Positions 37,919-46,053 of a DNA stretch of 64,000 nt are shown here, piece by piece. Under the pieces are notes generated by a model. It was not told the DNA's origin and did not search any database. It saw nothing but the letters and a program-made list of their open reading frames with translations. Every line of letters begins with the position of its first letter. The stretch's first letter is position 1. The position numbers and the translations under genes are program-made. This DNA comes from Mesorhizobium hawassense (GTDB lineage Bacteria > Pseudomonadota > Alphaproteobacteria > Rhizobiales > Rhizobiaceae). The DNA lies in NCBI RefSeq assembly GCF_003289945.1, contig NZ_QMBP01000004.1, forward strand, positions 427,360 through 491,359. The letters are read 5' to 3'.

Positions 37919-38112
37919 GATGTCTTTCCCTTCGCTCTTGGCTTCAAGGTTTTGTTTTGGGCTGACGGGACCGGGGAGTTGCGTCCGAAGCCGCAGCTCG
38001 CCGACAGGCGTTCACTTTCCCTGAAGGACGCCGATTCGAAATAAATCGTGGCCCCGGCGATAAGGCCGAAGATGAGCACAGCGCCCCATAGGAGGATATC
38101 TTCAGCGGACAT
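37915..38112 (-). CDS. Small single-helix membrane protein
   Basis: A 65-aa protein starting MSAEDILLWGAVLIFG, with one N-terminal transmembrane helix (about 7-27) and a polar, basic tail. First gene of the phasin-phaC operon, overlapping the phasin start by four bases. No family is recognised. A perfect FixK box lies 56 bases upstream. Confidence 0.65.
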   Translation of the reverse strand: MSAEDILLWGAVLIFGLIAGATIYFESASFRESERLSASCGFGRNSPVPSAQNKTLKPRAKGKTS

Positions 38113-38167
38113 GGACGAATTCCTTCTCTGTCCTTTCCGAGCATCGCAGGGCCGACGCAAACCGGCA

Positions 38168-38181
38168 TTGATCATGATCAA
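38168..38181. promoter_or_regulatory. FixK/FNR-type operator of the phasin-phaC operon
   Basis: TTGATCATGATCAA is a perfect and fully symmetric site 56 bases before the first minus-strand gene. Confidence 0.82.
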
Positions 38182-38215
38182 TCGGGCTCATCGCCATTCG
38201 GTCCGGCATCTCGCT

Positions 38216-38229
38216 TTGACGCCGATCAA
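38216..38229. promoter_or_regulatory. FixK/FNR-type operator of the flavin reductase gene
   Basis: TTGACGCCGATCAA matches TTGA-N6-TCAA, 74 bases before the plus-strand gene at 38303. It is paired with the box at 38168 for the divergent operon. Confidence 0.75.
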
Positions 38230-38302
38230 GGCGACGGACGGCAATGCCCGCGACAAGTCGACGGCAACAAACCAATTTGCAGGTGCGAGGCGAGAGACGA
38301 AT

Positions 38303-38836
38303 ATGAAGGAATTGCCGCTTGCCGAAGTCTATCGGCTCATCGAACCCGGTCCGGTCGTCATGCTTTCGACGCGATCCAAGCAAGGCCGCTCGAATGTCAT
38401 GACCATGTCCTGGCACACGATGGTGGCAGTCGCGCCGCCGACGATTGCCTGCATCGTATCAAGCAATGACCTCTCGTTCTTCGCCTTGCGTCAAACGAAG
38501 GAGTGCGTGGTTGCAATCCCCGCCGTCGGCCTTGCGGAGAAGGTCGTCAAGGTCGGCAACTGCTCTGGCCGGGATACGGACAAGTTCGCAACGGCTTGGT
38601 TGACGCCGCTTCCCGCCGAGCGGGTGTCGGCGCCGCTGGTGGCCGAGTGTTTCGCCAATCTCGAATGTCGCGTGGTCGATACGCGGCTTGTCAACAAATA
38701 CAATCTCTTCGTGCTGGAAGTCCTCAAGGCCTGGATCGATCCGGGACAGCCCAAGCCGAAAACCATCCATCACGTCGGGAACGGCAATTTCATTGTCGAT
38801 GGTGAAGTAATCCATCTGGAATCCCGCATGCCTTGA
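38303..38836 (+). CDS. Flavin reductase-like FMN-binding protein
   Basis: A 177-aa split-barrel protein of the flavin_reduct family (PF01613): VVMLSTRSKQGRSNVMTMSWHTMV, a PPTIACIVSSNDLS block and AECFANLECRVVDTRLV. Such proteins reduce flavins with NAD(P)H or carry FMN. The start MKELPLAE at 38303 is preferred over the upstream frame because homology begins there. Likely induced with the PHA operon under low oxygen. Confidence 0.87.
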   Translation: MKELPLAEVYRLIEPGPVVMLSTRSKQGRSNVMTMSWHTMVAVAPPTIACIVSSNDLSFFALRQTKECVVAIPAVGLAEKVVKVGNCSGRDTDKFATAWLTPLPAERVSAPLVAECFANLECRVVDTRLVNKYNLFVLEVLKAWIDPGQPKPKTIHHVGNGNFIVDGEVIHLESRMP

Positions 38837-38861
38837 AGGTCGGGGCGGCTCAGAAGTGACT

Positions 38862-38875
38862 TTGATCCGCATCAA
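38862..38875. promoter_or_regulatory. FixK/FNR-type operator of the usp gene at 38941
   Basis: TTGATCCGCATCAA is a perfect TTGA-N6-TCAA site 65 bases before the usp ATG. Confidence 0.82.
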
Positions 38876-38940
38876 GGCACGCGCTCTTCTCCGAGATAGG
38901 GTTCAAGTCATCGAGAACGACCAAACCGAAAGCGTGTGCG

Positions 38941-39768
38941 ATGAGCTACAAATCGATTCTCCTGAACTTCAACATCGATGGCCCGATCGAACCGCTCACG
39001 CAGCTGGGTGTGAGCCTTGCCAAGCGCTTCGACGCGCGTCTGATCGGCTTCTGCGCCGCGGACGCTCCCTTGCCAGTGACCATGGCGCCCGAGGGCGCGG
39101 CCATCGCCGCCGAGATCTGGGAACAGTCGAGGGATGAAATCCGACGTCGTTTGAACGATCTGAAGGGCGAGTTCGCCACGCTCGTGGCCGCGGCGGTCGA
39201 GACTGGCTGGCATGGCGAAATCGAGAATCCGGATCATGCATTGGCCAGGAGAACTCGCATGGCCGACTTGGTTGTGACTGGTGCGTCCCAGGGCGCATCT
39301 ACGGGCGATTCCTACCGCACGGCCGATCCAGGGTCCCTGGTGCTGCGCGCCGGTCGGCCCGTCCTGGTCGCTGCCCATGGCGCGGCGGATTTGCCGGCCC
39401 GCAAGGTCGTGGTGGCGTGGAAGGACACGCGAGAAGCACGGCGCGCGGTGGCGGACGCTGTGCCGCTGATGGTGATGGCCAATGAAGTCACCGTCGTGGC
39501 GGTCGATCGCAATCCCGATGATTGGATCAGGGACGGCGTCGATGACGTGACGAGCTTCCTGGCCGGTCACGGCATCAAGGCACGCACCGAAATCATCAAG
39601 ACCGACGATGATGAAAACAACCGTCTGGTCGACTTTTTCGCCTCGGTGAACGCCGAGCTCATCGTGTCGGGTGCCTACGGACACAGCCGGTTGAGGGAAT
39701 GGGTATTCGGTGGCGTCACCCGCTCGCTGCTCGACGAGGTCTGGCTCAACCGGCTGATGTCGAACTGA
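38941..39768 (+). CDS. Universal stress protein, tandem UspA domains
   Basis: A 275-aa protein starting MSYKSILLNFNIDGP. Two UspA-like domains; the second has VVVAWKDTREARRAVADAVP and ends [21 protein letters not shown]. Close to the USPs at 8937 and 32211. Own FixK box upstream. Confidence 0.9.
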   Translation: MSYKSILLNFNIDGPIEPLTQLGVSLAKRFDARLIGFCAADAPLPVTMAPEGAAIAAEIWEQSRDEIRRRLNDLKGEFATLVAAAVETGWHGEIENPDHALARRTRMADLVVTGASQGASTGDSYRTADPGSLVLRAGRPVLVAAHGAADLPARKVVVAWKDTREARRAVADAVPLMVMANEVTVVAVDRNPDDWIRDGVDDVTSFLAGHGIKARTEIIKTDDDENNRLVDFFASVNAELIVSGAYGHSRLREWVFGGVTRSLLDEVWLNRLMSN

Positions 39769-39961
39769 CACGCGACTGATTGCGAATGACTGATGGGCTT
39801 CATCCGATCTGCCGACTGAAGATTCTGCGCTGGGAGTGGCGACGTTGCGGTCAACCCGGCTGCGCGCCCGCGCGCAACTCGTCAGCGCCGGGCCGACCAG
39901 GGTAGGAGCCGACGTCGATCAGCTGCAGGCGGCGGTGTCGAAAAGCCGCGCGAAACCTCCA

Positions 39962-41269
39962 ATGAACCTTATCCAAAAAAACTCTGAAGAAGCTGCCGCG
40001 TCGAGCGGGTTGGGCCGTTTGCTCGGTCGACTGAAGGAGCACCCTCTGGCTCGCGTAGGCCCGGGTTTGATCACCGGCGTCGCCGACGACGATCCGAGTG
40101 GTATCGCCACCTATTCGCAGGCAGGCGCTCAGTTCGGCCTCAACATGCTCTGGACGATGCCGCTTTGCTTTCCGCTGATGGCGGCGGTCCAATCGATGTG
40201 TGGCCGTATCGGACGCGTCACGGGAAAGGGACTTGCCGCCAACATCAAGACGCACTTCCCGCCTTTCGTGCTGATGTTCGTCGTTGCGCTGCTGCTCGTG
40301 GCGAACACGCTCAACATTGCCGCCGACATAGCTGCCATGGGCGAGGTCGCAGAGCTGGTGACCCGCATGAACCGGCACATTGCTACTCTAATCTTCACAC
40401 TGGCCACACTGGTCCTGCAGGTGTTCGTCCCATACCATCGCTATGTCAGTTTCCTCAAATGGCTGACACTGTCGCTTCTTGCCTATGCCGCGGTGCTTTT
40501 CATGGTCCACGTGCCGTGGGGCGAGGTAGCGCTTCGGACCGTGTGGCCCAGGCTGACGATGAACGCCGAGACCGCCACAGTGGCCGTGGCGATTTTCGGC
40601 ACGACGATCAGCCCTTATCTCTTCTTCTGGCAGGCCTCCGAGGAGGTCGAAGAAATGAAAGGCGCCCCTCCCTTGATCGTAGATCCGACACGATCGGGGG
40701 GCGAACTGCGCCGGCTGCGCTGGGATACCTGGAGCGGCATGTTTTACTCGGACGCCACGTCCTATTTCATCATCCTGGCGACCGCCGTCACACTCAACGC
40801 TGCCGGTGTCACGAACATCGAGACAGCCGCGCAGGCGGCCAGCGCCTTGCGGCCGCTGGCGGGCAATTTCGCTTTCGTCCTTTTTGCGATCGGAATACTT
40901 GGCGTTGGATTGATCGGTGTGCCGGTGCTCGCGGGCTCGGCGGCTTATGCGCTTGCTGAAGCGATGGGGTGGCAGGAGGGACTTGAGCGCAGTGCCAGCG
41001 ACGCGCGCGGCTTCTACGGCATCATCGCGGTGAGCGTCCTGGCAGCGCTGGCCATCCAGTATTTGCCCGTCAGCCCAATGAAAGCGCTGTTCTGGAGCGC
41101 CGTCATCAACGGAGTTGTCGCAGTGCCGCTGATGGTGGTGGTCATACTGCTGGCCTCGAGCCATTCGGTGATGGGACCTTTCACCTCTGGCCGTCCGATC
41201 GTCATCCTCGGCTGGGTCGCGACGGCACTGATGGCGGGAGCATCGATCATGATGCTTTTTCCCAGCTAG
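39962..41269 (+). CDS. Nramp-related divalent metal transporter
   Basis: A 435-aa membrane protein with about 11 helices, Nramp fold (PF01566-like). Helix 1 has GVADDDPSGIATYSQAG, where true Mn/Fe Nramps have DPGN. Helix 6 has FGTTISPYLFFWQASEE, where Nramps have the metal-binding Met of MPH. The lost Met and changed Asn recall the Nramp-related Mg2+ transporters and other non-Mn clades, so MntH is not assigned. Start MNLIQKN at 39962; an upstream extension to 39836 has no transporter features. Confidence 0.82.
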   Translation: MNLIQKNSEEAAASSGLGRLLGRLKEHPLARVGPGLITGVADDDPSGIATYSQAGAQFGLNMLWTMPLCFPLMAAVQSMCGRIGRVTGKGLAANIKTHFPPFVLMFVVALLLVANTLNIAADIAAMGEVAELVTRMNRHIATLIFTLATLVLQVFVPYHRYVSFLKWLTLSLLAYAAVLFMVHVPWGEVALRTVWPRLTMNAETATVAVAIFGTTISPYLFFWQASEEVEEMKGAPPLIVDPTRSGGELRRLRWDTWSGMFYSDATSYFIILATAVTLNAAGVTNIETAAQAASALRPLAGNFAFVLFAIGILGVGLIGVPVLAGSAAYALAEAMGWQEGLERSASDARGFYGIIAVSVLAALAIQYLPVSPMKALFWSAVINGVVAVPLMVVVILLASSHSVMGPFTSGRPIVILGWVATALMAGASIMMLFPS

Positions 41270-41321
41270 AACCCGGCAATCATCGCGACTGGGTACCGCG
41301 TGAGGGCTTATTTTCGATTCA

Positions 41322-41335
41322 TTGATCGAGATCAA
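41322..41335. promoter_or_regulatory. FixK/FNR-type operator before the 71-aa gene
   Basis: TTGATCGAGATCAA is a perfect TTGA-N6-TCAA site 61 bases before the ATG at 41397. Confidence 0.75.
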
Positions 41336-41396
41336 ATATTTTCCCACTGCGACCGGCCATATGTTTTGAATCAGCGCCAAAGGTAACTCCCCTCGA

Positions 41397-41612
41397 ATGA
41401 GAAACACCGTCGCCACGCTCGTCGACACGTGCAATGCCGAAAGAAGCAAGGGATCGGATTTTCCAACCATTTGGAAAGAGGTGCTGAAGTCGCATCCCTG
41501 CGTGAGCGGACAACCGGTGCAAGACAGCGGAGAGGCAGGCCCCATCTTGAGGGTCCCGTTGCTCACGGGTCAGTTCCTCGTATTTTTGGGTTCGCATTTC
41601 TCTCTCTTGTGA
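41397..41612 (+). CDS. Small hypothetical protein, FixK-type promoter
   Basis: A 71-aa soluble protein: RSKGSDFPTIWKEVLKSHP, then SGQPVQ and ILRVPLLTGQFLVFLG. The pattern FPTIW…HP…G…P…TGQ looks like a short conserved domain rather than chance, and the perfect FixK box at a normal distance supports a real gene. No named family is recognised. Confidence 0.55.
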   Translation: MRNTVATLVDTCNAERSKGSDFPTIWKEVLKSHPCVSGQPVQDSGEAGPILRVPLLTGQFLVFLGSHFSLL

Positions 41613-41817
41613 GCTGAGTCCGGCACCGAGCTATTGACGCTTGGTATCGCGCCTTGGTGCCTGCGGTTGCCAGGCAGCAAGGATATCCACGCCTCGATCC
41701 GCACGCCATCTGTCGTCAGCGTTCTGTCAGGTAGCGCTTGCTAGACACCGCGCGCGACCGATCCGATTCAAAGCAGCCCGCCAGCTGTGGTCGCCGGATG
41801 GCGGTCAGGAGACTTCG

Positions 41818-42294
41818 ATGCAGTTTTTGAAAGTTGGATTGGCGTTGGCCATGCTTGCAGTTTCGGCGCCGGCATTCGCGGGTTCCACGGTCAACGTCAA
41901 ATTGTGGGACAAGGATGGCGACATGAACCCCGACGCCAAGATGGGGATGGGCATGCCGGCGAATATGAGCATGGCGATGATGAAGATCGAGGTCGACAAG
42001 AAGACCGTGCCGGCAGGCAAGGTTACCTTCGATGTGACCAACACGTCGAAGGCTTCCGTCCATGAAATGATCGTCGTGCCCGTGGCCGACCCGAAAAAGA
42101 CGACGCTGCCATATGTTTCAAACGAGAACCGTGTCGATGAGGATGCGGCCGGCCATCTTGGTGAAGTCTCGGAGCTCGATCCAGGCAAGACAGGGTCGCT
42201 GACGCTCGACCTCAAGCCCGGCTTCTATGCAGTCTTCTGCAATATCCCCGATCATTTCATGAACGGTATGTGGGCAACCATCAAGGTTCAGTAA
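41818..42294 (+). CDS. Secreted cupredoxin-like copper protein
   Basis: A 158-aa protein with a signal peptide (cleavage after APAFA). The cupredoxin fold carries candidate type-1 copper ligands: His in ASVHEMIVV, and Cys, His and Met in VFCNIPDHFMNGMW. A Met-rich loop (KMGMGMPANMSMAMM) near the N terminus may bind extra Cu. It resembles plastocyanin/azurin-like proteins linked to copper handling or periplasmic electron transfer. A GC-rich inverted repeat at about 42301-42337 follows the stop and could end transcription. Confidence 0.87.
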   Translation: MQFLKVGLALAMLAVSAPAFAGSTVNVKLWDKDGDMNPDAKMGMGMPANMSMAMMKIEVDKKTVPAGKVTFDVTNTSKASVHEMIVVPVADPKKTTLPYVSNENRVDEDAAGHLGEVSELDPGKTGSLTLDLKPGFYAVFCNIPDHFMNGMWATIKVQ

Positions 42295-42393
42295 GAGTGC
42301 GCCGAGCGCGCCCGGCCAAAGGCCGTGGCGTGCTCGGCAGCGAGCGCATCGACACGTTCCATCGCTTCGGTCCGATGCGGAACGCCGATCGGG

Positions 42394-42798
42394 TCAGGCA
42401 ATCTCTATGGCGCCTTTGATCGACATGACGGAATGCTTGACGAAATCCTTGGCGATCTCGCCGACCAGTTTGGCGCTCAAGGAGGGCTGATAATGCCGTC
42501 GCAGCTCTCCAAGCGTGCGAGGGTCGGCGATGATCAAGACATGCTTACAGTAGTCTTGATGCGACTGATCATTGAGATAAGTCGCGACCGATCCGGCAAA
42601 GTCGTCCTCACGCAGCCGAGACTCGTCCGGATTGGCGGTTGAGCTGCGATGCCTGCCGCCGGAACCGGCGCGGGCCATTTCAAGGATGGGATCCTCGACT
42701 TCGATAAGCTCGATATGAGGTTCGTGCCCCTTGTTATGAAACAGCCGCAGGATCTCGCCGTCAGTCACGGCGACGAGTGTGCCGTTGTTCAGGATCAT
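42394..42798 (-). CDS. Host attachment family protein
   Basis: A 134-aa protein of the 'host attachment' family (PF10116): MILNNGTLVAVTDGEILRLFHNKG, then FAGSVATYLN and KHVLIIADPRTLGELRRHYQPSLSAKLVGEIAKDF. The fold is an eRF1-like domain; some members were linked to plant attachment, but the general role is unknown. ATG at 42798 is preceded by TTGGAGAA, so the TTG at 42810 is rejected. A FixK box lies about 100 bases upstream. Confidence 0.87.
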   Translation of the reverse strand: MILNNGTLVAVTDGEILRLFHNKGHEPHIELIEVEDPILEMARAGSGGRHRSSTANPDESRLREDDFAGSVATYLNDQSHQDYCKHVLIIADPRTLGELRRHYQPSLSAKLVGEIAKDFVKHSVMSIKGAIEIA

Positions 42799-42896
42799 GT
42801 GTTTCTCCAACGCTGGATCAGCCGAGCGCTGTAAGGCCGTCCGATCTTTTCGTTTGCCGTTGGCAGGCAGCTAATGCCGGTTCGACCTGGGCCGCA

Positions 42897-42910
42897 TTGA
42901 CCTTAATCAA
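42897..42910. promoter_or_regulatory. FixK/FNR-type operator near the host attachment gene
   Basis: TTGACCTTAATCAA matches TTGA-N6-TCAA, 99 bases before the minus-strand ATG at 42798. Confidence 0.7.
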
Positions 42911-42969
42911 AGCCGCGCATGTCATGACCGGTCCGATATGATGAAAGGTGCGACACGTAATGCGCCGAG

Positions 42970-43266
42970 TTAATTCGGGCAGAAGGCGGCATGTAGCGCC
43001 TCGATCACCGTGAGCACCTCCGGCCGCGTAATACGGTAGTAGACCGTCGTGCCGTCCCGGCGCGCCTCGACCAAACCATCGGCCCGCAACCGCATGAGCT
43101 GTTGCGACATGGGCACCTGGTCGATGTCGAGCAGCTCTCGCAGCTCGGCCACCGAACGCTCCTCATTTCCAAGGGCGCATAGCACGAGCAAACGCTGTGG
43201 ATGGGACAGGCTCCGAAGCAGGTCCGCAGCCCTGCCTGAGGCGGGAATCAAATCTCTTACATTCAT
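42970..43266 (-). CDS. ArsR-family persulfide-sensing repressor, SqrR/BigR-like
   Basis: A 98-aa winged-helix repressor with recognition helix VPMSQQLMRLRADGLVEARRDG. Cys30 (LLVLCALG) and Cys96 (AAFCPN) are 66 residues apart, the same spacing as the persulfide-sensing Cys41/Cys107 of Rhodobacter SqrR. It is divergent from a sulfide:quinone oxidoreductase gene, its natural target. Start MNVRDLIP at 43266 is chosen; a 15-residue extension is possible. Confidence 0.87.
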   Translation of the reverse strand: MNVRDLIPASGRAADLLRSLSHPQRLLVLCALGNEERSVAELRELLDIDQVPMSQQLMRLRADGLVEARRDGTTVYYRITRPEVLTVIEALHAAFCPN

Positions 43267-43361
43267 GTTCTTGAATTTATGATCTTTGAATGTTACATGC
43301 AAGGTCGCCATTCGGATTTGCTGGCGCGGTCACCTTACAGCCGCGCCGTCGCGTTTGGAAA

Positions 43362-43375
43362 TTGAGCCCGATCAA
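43362..43375. promoter_or_regulatory. FixK/FNR-type operator before sqr
   Basis: TTGAGCCCGATCAA matches TTGA-N6-TCAA, 62 bases before the sqr ATG. It would add oxygen control to sulfide control. Confidence 0.68.
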
Positions 43376-43436
43376 AGCGGAAATGCGGCTTCCCGCTCAC
43401 GATGCTGCGGAAAGCCGAACCAAAGGGAGGATCATC

Positions 43437-44729
43437 ATGTCCCACGTTGTCGTCCTCGGAGCAGGTCTCGGCGGCACGATCATGGCGTACGAAATGCGCG
43501 ATAAGCTGCGCAGCGAGGATCGGCTGACTGTCGTCACCCTCGGCACATCCTATTCCTTTGTACCTTCCAATCCCTGGGTGGCGGTTGGTTGGCGGGAGCG
43601 AGACGACGTCACCGTCGATCTGACGGATACCTTCAAGCGGCGCGGCATCGCGTTGCGGCCTGAAGGCGCGAGGAAGGTGCATCCGCAGGGAAACCGCATC
43701 GAACTCAACGATGGCTCCTTCGTCGACTACGACTATCTGATCATCGCGACCGGCCCCGACCTCGCCTTCGATGAGGTGCCGGGTCTCGGGCCAGCCGGCC
43801 ATACGCAGTCCATCTGCCAGATCGACCATGCCGTCGCCACGCGGGCGAAGTTCGAGGAACTGGTCCGCAAGCCCGGGCCGATCGTCGTGGGCGCGATCCA
43901 GGGCGCGTCCTGCTACGGCCCGGCCTATGAATTCGCCTTCATCCTCGACACCGCGTTGCGCAAGGCCAGGGTGCGCGACCGCGTGCCGATGACCTTCGTG
44001 ACGCCGGAGCCCTATATCGGCCATCTCGGACTCGACGGGGTCGGCGACACCAAGGGCCTGCTCGAAAGCGCCATGCGCGATCGCCACATCAAGTGGATCA
44101 CCAACGCCAAGGTGGCTTCGGTCGACGCCGACATGATGCATGTCGAGGAAGTCAATGAGGACGGGACGACCAAAGCCAAGCACGACCTGCCCTTCGCCTT
44201 CTCGATGATGCTGCCTGCCTTCCGCGGCGTTCCGGCGCTGATGGGGATCGAGGGTCTTGTCAATCCGCGCGGTTTCGTCACCATCGACAAGCACCAGCGC
44301 AACCAGGCCCATCCCAACGTCTTCGCGATCGGCGTCTGCGTCGCCATTCCGCCGGTCGGCAAGACGCCGCTTGCCGTCGGCGTTCCCAAGACCGGCTTCA
44401 TGATCGAATCCATGGTCACGGCCACAGCCGAGAACATCGGCGCGCTGCTGCGCGGCGCGGAACCCAGGGCCGTCGCCACCTGGAACGCGGTCTGCCTCGC
44501 TGATTTCGGCGATGAGGGCATAGCCTTCGTCGCGCAGCCGCAGATCCCTCCCCGCAACGTCAACTGGTCCTCGCAGGGCAAATGGGTCCATGCGGCGAAG
44601 GTCGGGTTCGAGAAGTACTTCCTGCACAAGGTGCGGCAGGGAAAGAGCGAGACCTTCTACGAGGGGCTGGCGCTCGACGTCCTGGGCATCAAGAAACTCA
44701 AGGCCATCCACATAGAGCCGGCCGAATAG
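43437..44729 (+). CDS. sqr: Sulfide:quinone oxidoreductase
   Basis: A 430-aa FAD enzyme of the disulfide reductase fold. FAD site VVVLGAGLGGTIMAYEM; second dinucleotide-type turn LIIATGPDLAFDEVPG. Cys127, Cys159 (QGASCYGPAYEF) and Cys353 (WNAVCLADFG) match the three redox cysteines of Acidithiobacillus SQR (128, 160, 356). It oxidises sulfide to sulfur or polysulfide and passes electrons to quinone at the inner membrane. Strong AGGGAGG ribosome-binding site. The SqrR-like gene lies on the other side of the promoter. Confidence 0.9.
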   Translation: MSHVVVLGAGLGGTIMAYEMRDKLRSEDRLTVVTLGTSYSFVPSNPWVAVGWRERDDVTVDLTDTFKRRGIALRPEGARKVHPQGNRIELNDGSFVDYDYLIIATGPDLAFDEVPGLGPAGHTQSICQIDHAVATRAKFEELVRKPGPIVVGAIQGASCYGPAYEFAFILDTALRKARVRDRVPMTFVTPEPYIGHLGLDGVGDTKGLLESAMRDRHIKWITNAKVASVDADMMHVEEVNEDGTTKAKHDLPFAFSMMLPAFRGVPALMGIEGLVNPRGFVTIDKHQRNQAHPNVFAIGVCVAIPPVGKTPLAVGVPKTGFMIESMVTATAENIGALLRGAEPRAVATWNAVCLADFGDEGIAFVAQPQIPPRNVNWSSQGKWVHAAKVGFEKYFLHKVRQGKSETFYEGLALDVLGIKKLKAIHIEPAE

Positions 44730-44756
44730 CCCGGCGACATTTTGGAGAAAAGGATC

Positions 44757-44960
44757 ATGACGATAGACAAGGCAGTTCTCATGTTTGCGGGCTTCGTGGT
44801 GCTGATATCGCTCACGCTCGGCATCTACTATTCGCCCTACTGGTTCCTGCTGACGGCATTCGCCGGGCTCAACATGCTGCAGGCCTCGATCACGGGCTTC
44901 TGCCCGGCAGCGATGGTCTTCAAGAAGCTCGGCTGTAAGCCGGGCGCAGCGTTCAAGTAA
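44757..44960 (+). CDS. DUF2892 inner-membrane protein
   Basis: A 67-aa protein with two helices and the DUF2892 pattern (VLISLTLGIYYSPYWFLLTAFAGLNMLQASITGFCPA). Cys residues in FCPA and LGCKPG are typical. The family often accompanies sulfur-transfer and rhodanese genes (YgaP membrane part), consistent with its place 27 bases after sqr. ATG at 44757 follows GGAGAAAAGG. Confidence 0.87.
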   Translation: MTIDKAVLMFAGFVVLISLTLGIYYSPYWFLLTAFAGLNMLQASITGFCPAAMVFKKLGCKPGAAFK

Positions 44961-45042
44961 CGGCAGGTCATCGAGCAACGGCCGCTAGCCGGGAGGCGGC
45001 TCAGTCGCTCCCTGTCCATTTCAACCGACCGAGATTAGCGCA

Positions 45043-46053
45043 ATGAGATCCCTGCAATCGGCCCTGGCGAAGATTCTTCTGATCGGTTCCGCCGGCTTCC
45101 TCGCGGTTGATGCCCGCGGCGCCGAATTCATCGTCAAGGCCTCCACCGTCACGGAGATGAAGGCGGTGTATGGCCAGGTGGAGAGCCGCAGCGTGCTGCC
45201 GGCAAGAGCCAGGATCTCGGGAACCGTCGCTTCCGTCCGAGTCTCGGAGGGTTCCCAGGTAGGCAAGGGCGACGTGATCGCCACGGTGGTGGATGACAAG
45301 CTCGCCTTGCAGCTCAGAGCCGCCGACGCCAAGATCGCGGCGCTGAATTCGCAACTCGATAGCGCCCGCACCGATCTGCAGCGCGCGCAGGATCTGCTGG
45401 CCAAGGGTGCCGCCGCGCAAAGCCGGGTCGACGCCGCGAAGACGCAGTTCGATGTCGTCACGAACCAGCTGGCGGCCGCGATGGCCGAGAAGGCGGTCAT
45501 CGAGCAAAGCGCAAAGGAAGGTGATGTCCTCGCTCCGGCCGACGGCCGGGTGCTGACGGTTCCTGTGGCGGCCGGCTCGGTGATCATGGCGGGCGAACCC
45601 CTCGCGCGGGTAGCGTCGGGCCAGTATTATCTGCGACTGTCCTTGCCGGAACGGCATGCCGTCGAGATCACGGAAGGCGCCCGAGTCGACATCGGCGAAC
45701 GTGGCACGGGCACCAATGCCGGCTTCGTCAAGGCTGGCGAAGGGCAGGTCGCCAAGGTCTATCCCGAGATCGAGAACGGTCGTGTGATTGCCGACGTGGA
45801 AGTCGCCGACATCGGGACCTATTTCGTCAACGAGCGCACGCTCGTGTCCATACCGGTCGCCAAAAGGACCGTGCTTGGTGTTCCGCCCGAGGCACTCAGG
45901 ATCGTACACGGCATAGACTATGTCACGGTTGAGACGGCGGACGGCGCGCTCGAGGTCGCGGTCGTGCTGGGCGCGACGTTCCAGGACGCCGGCCACCCGC
46001 GCGTCGAGATCCTGAGTGGTCTCGCCGACGGCGACAAGGTCGTCCTGCCATGA
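45043..46053 (+). CDS. RND efflux periplasmic adaptor
   Basis: A 336-aa membrane-fusion protein of the HlyD/AcrA type with a signal peptide (to about ARGAE). The lipoyl half-motifs are ARISGTVASVRVSEGSQVGKGD and VLAPADGRVLTVPVAAGS. A helical hairpin lies between (about 85-145), with beta-barrel after. The stop overlaps the pump start (ATGA). It links the inner-membrane pump to an outer-membrane channel, which is not encoded here. Confidence 0.92.
   Translation: MRSLQSALAKILLIGSAGFLAVDARGAEFIVKASTVTEMKAVYGQVESRSVLPARARISGTVASVRVSEGSQVGKGDVIATVVDDKLALQLRAADAKIAALNSQLDSARTDLQRAQDLLAKGAAAQSRVDAAKTQFDVVTNQLAAAMAEKAVIEQSAKEGDVLAPADGRVLTVPVAAGSVIMAGEPLARVASGQYYLRLSLPERHAVEITEGARVDIGERGTGTNAGFVKAGEGQVAKVYPEIENGRVIADVEVADIGTYFVNERTLVSIPVAKRTVLGVPPEALRIVHGIDYVTVETADGALEVAVVLGATFQDAGHPRVEILSGLADGDKVVLP

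Noticed and set aside
43335..44978. A 547-codon minus-strand frame
   Set aside because: Shadow of sqr, which has full motifs and a strong ribosome-binding site.
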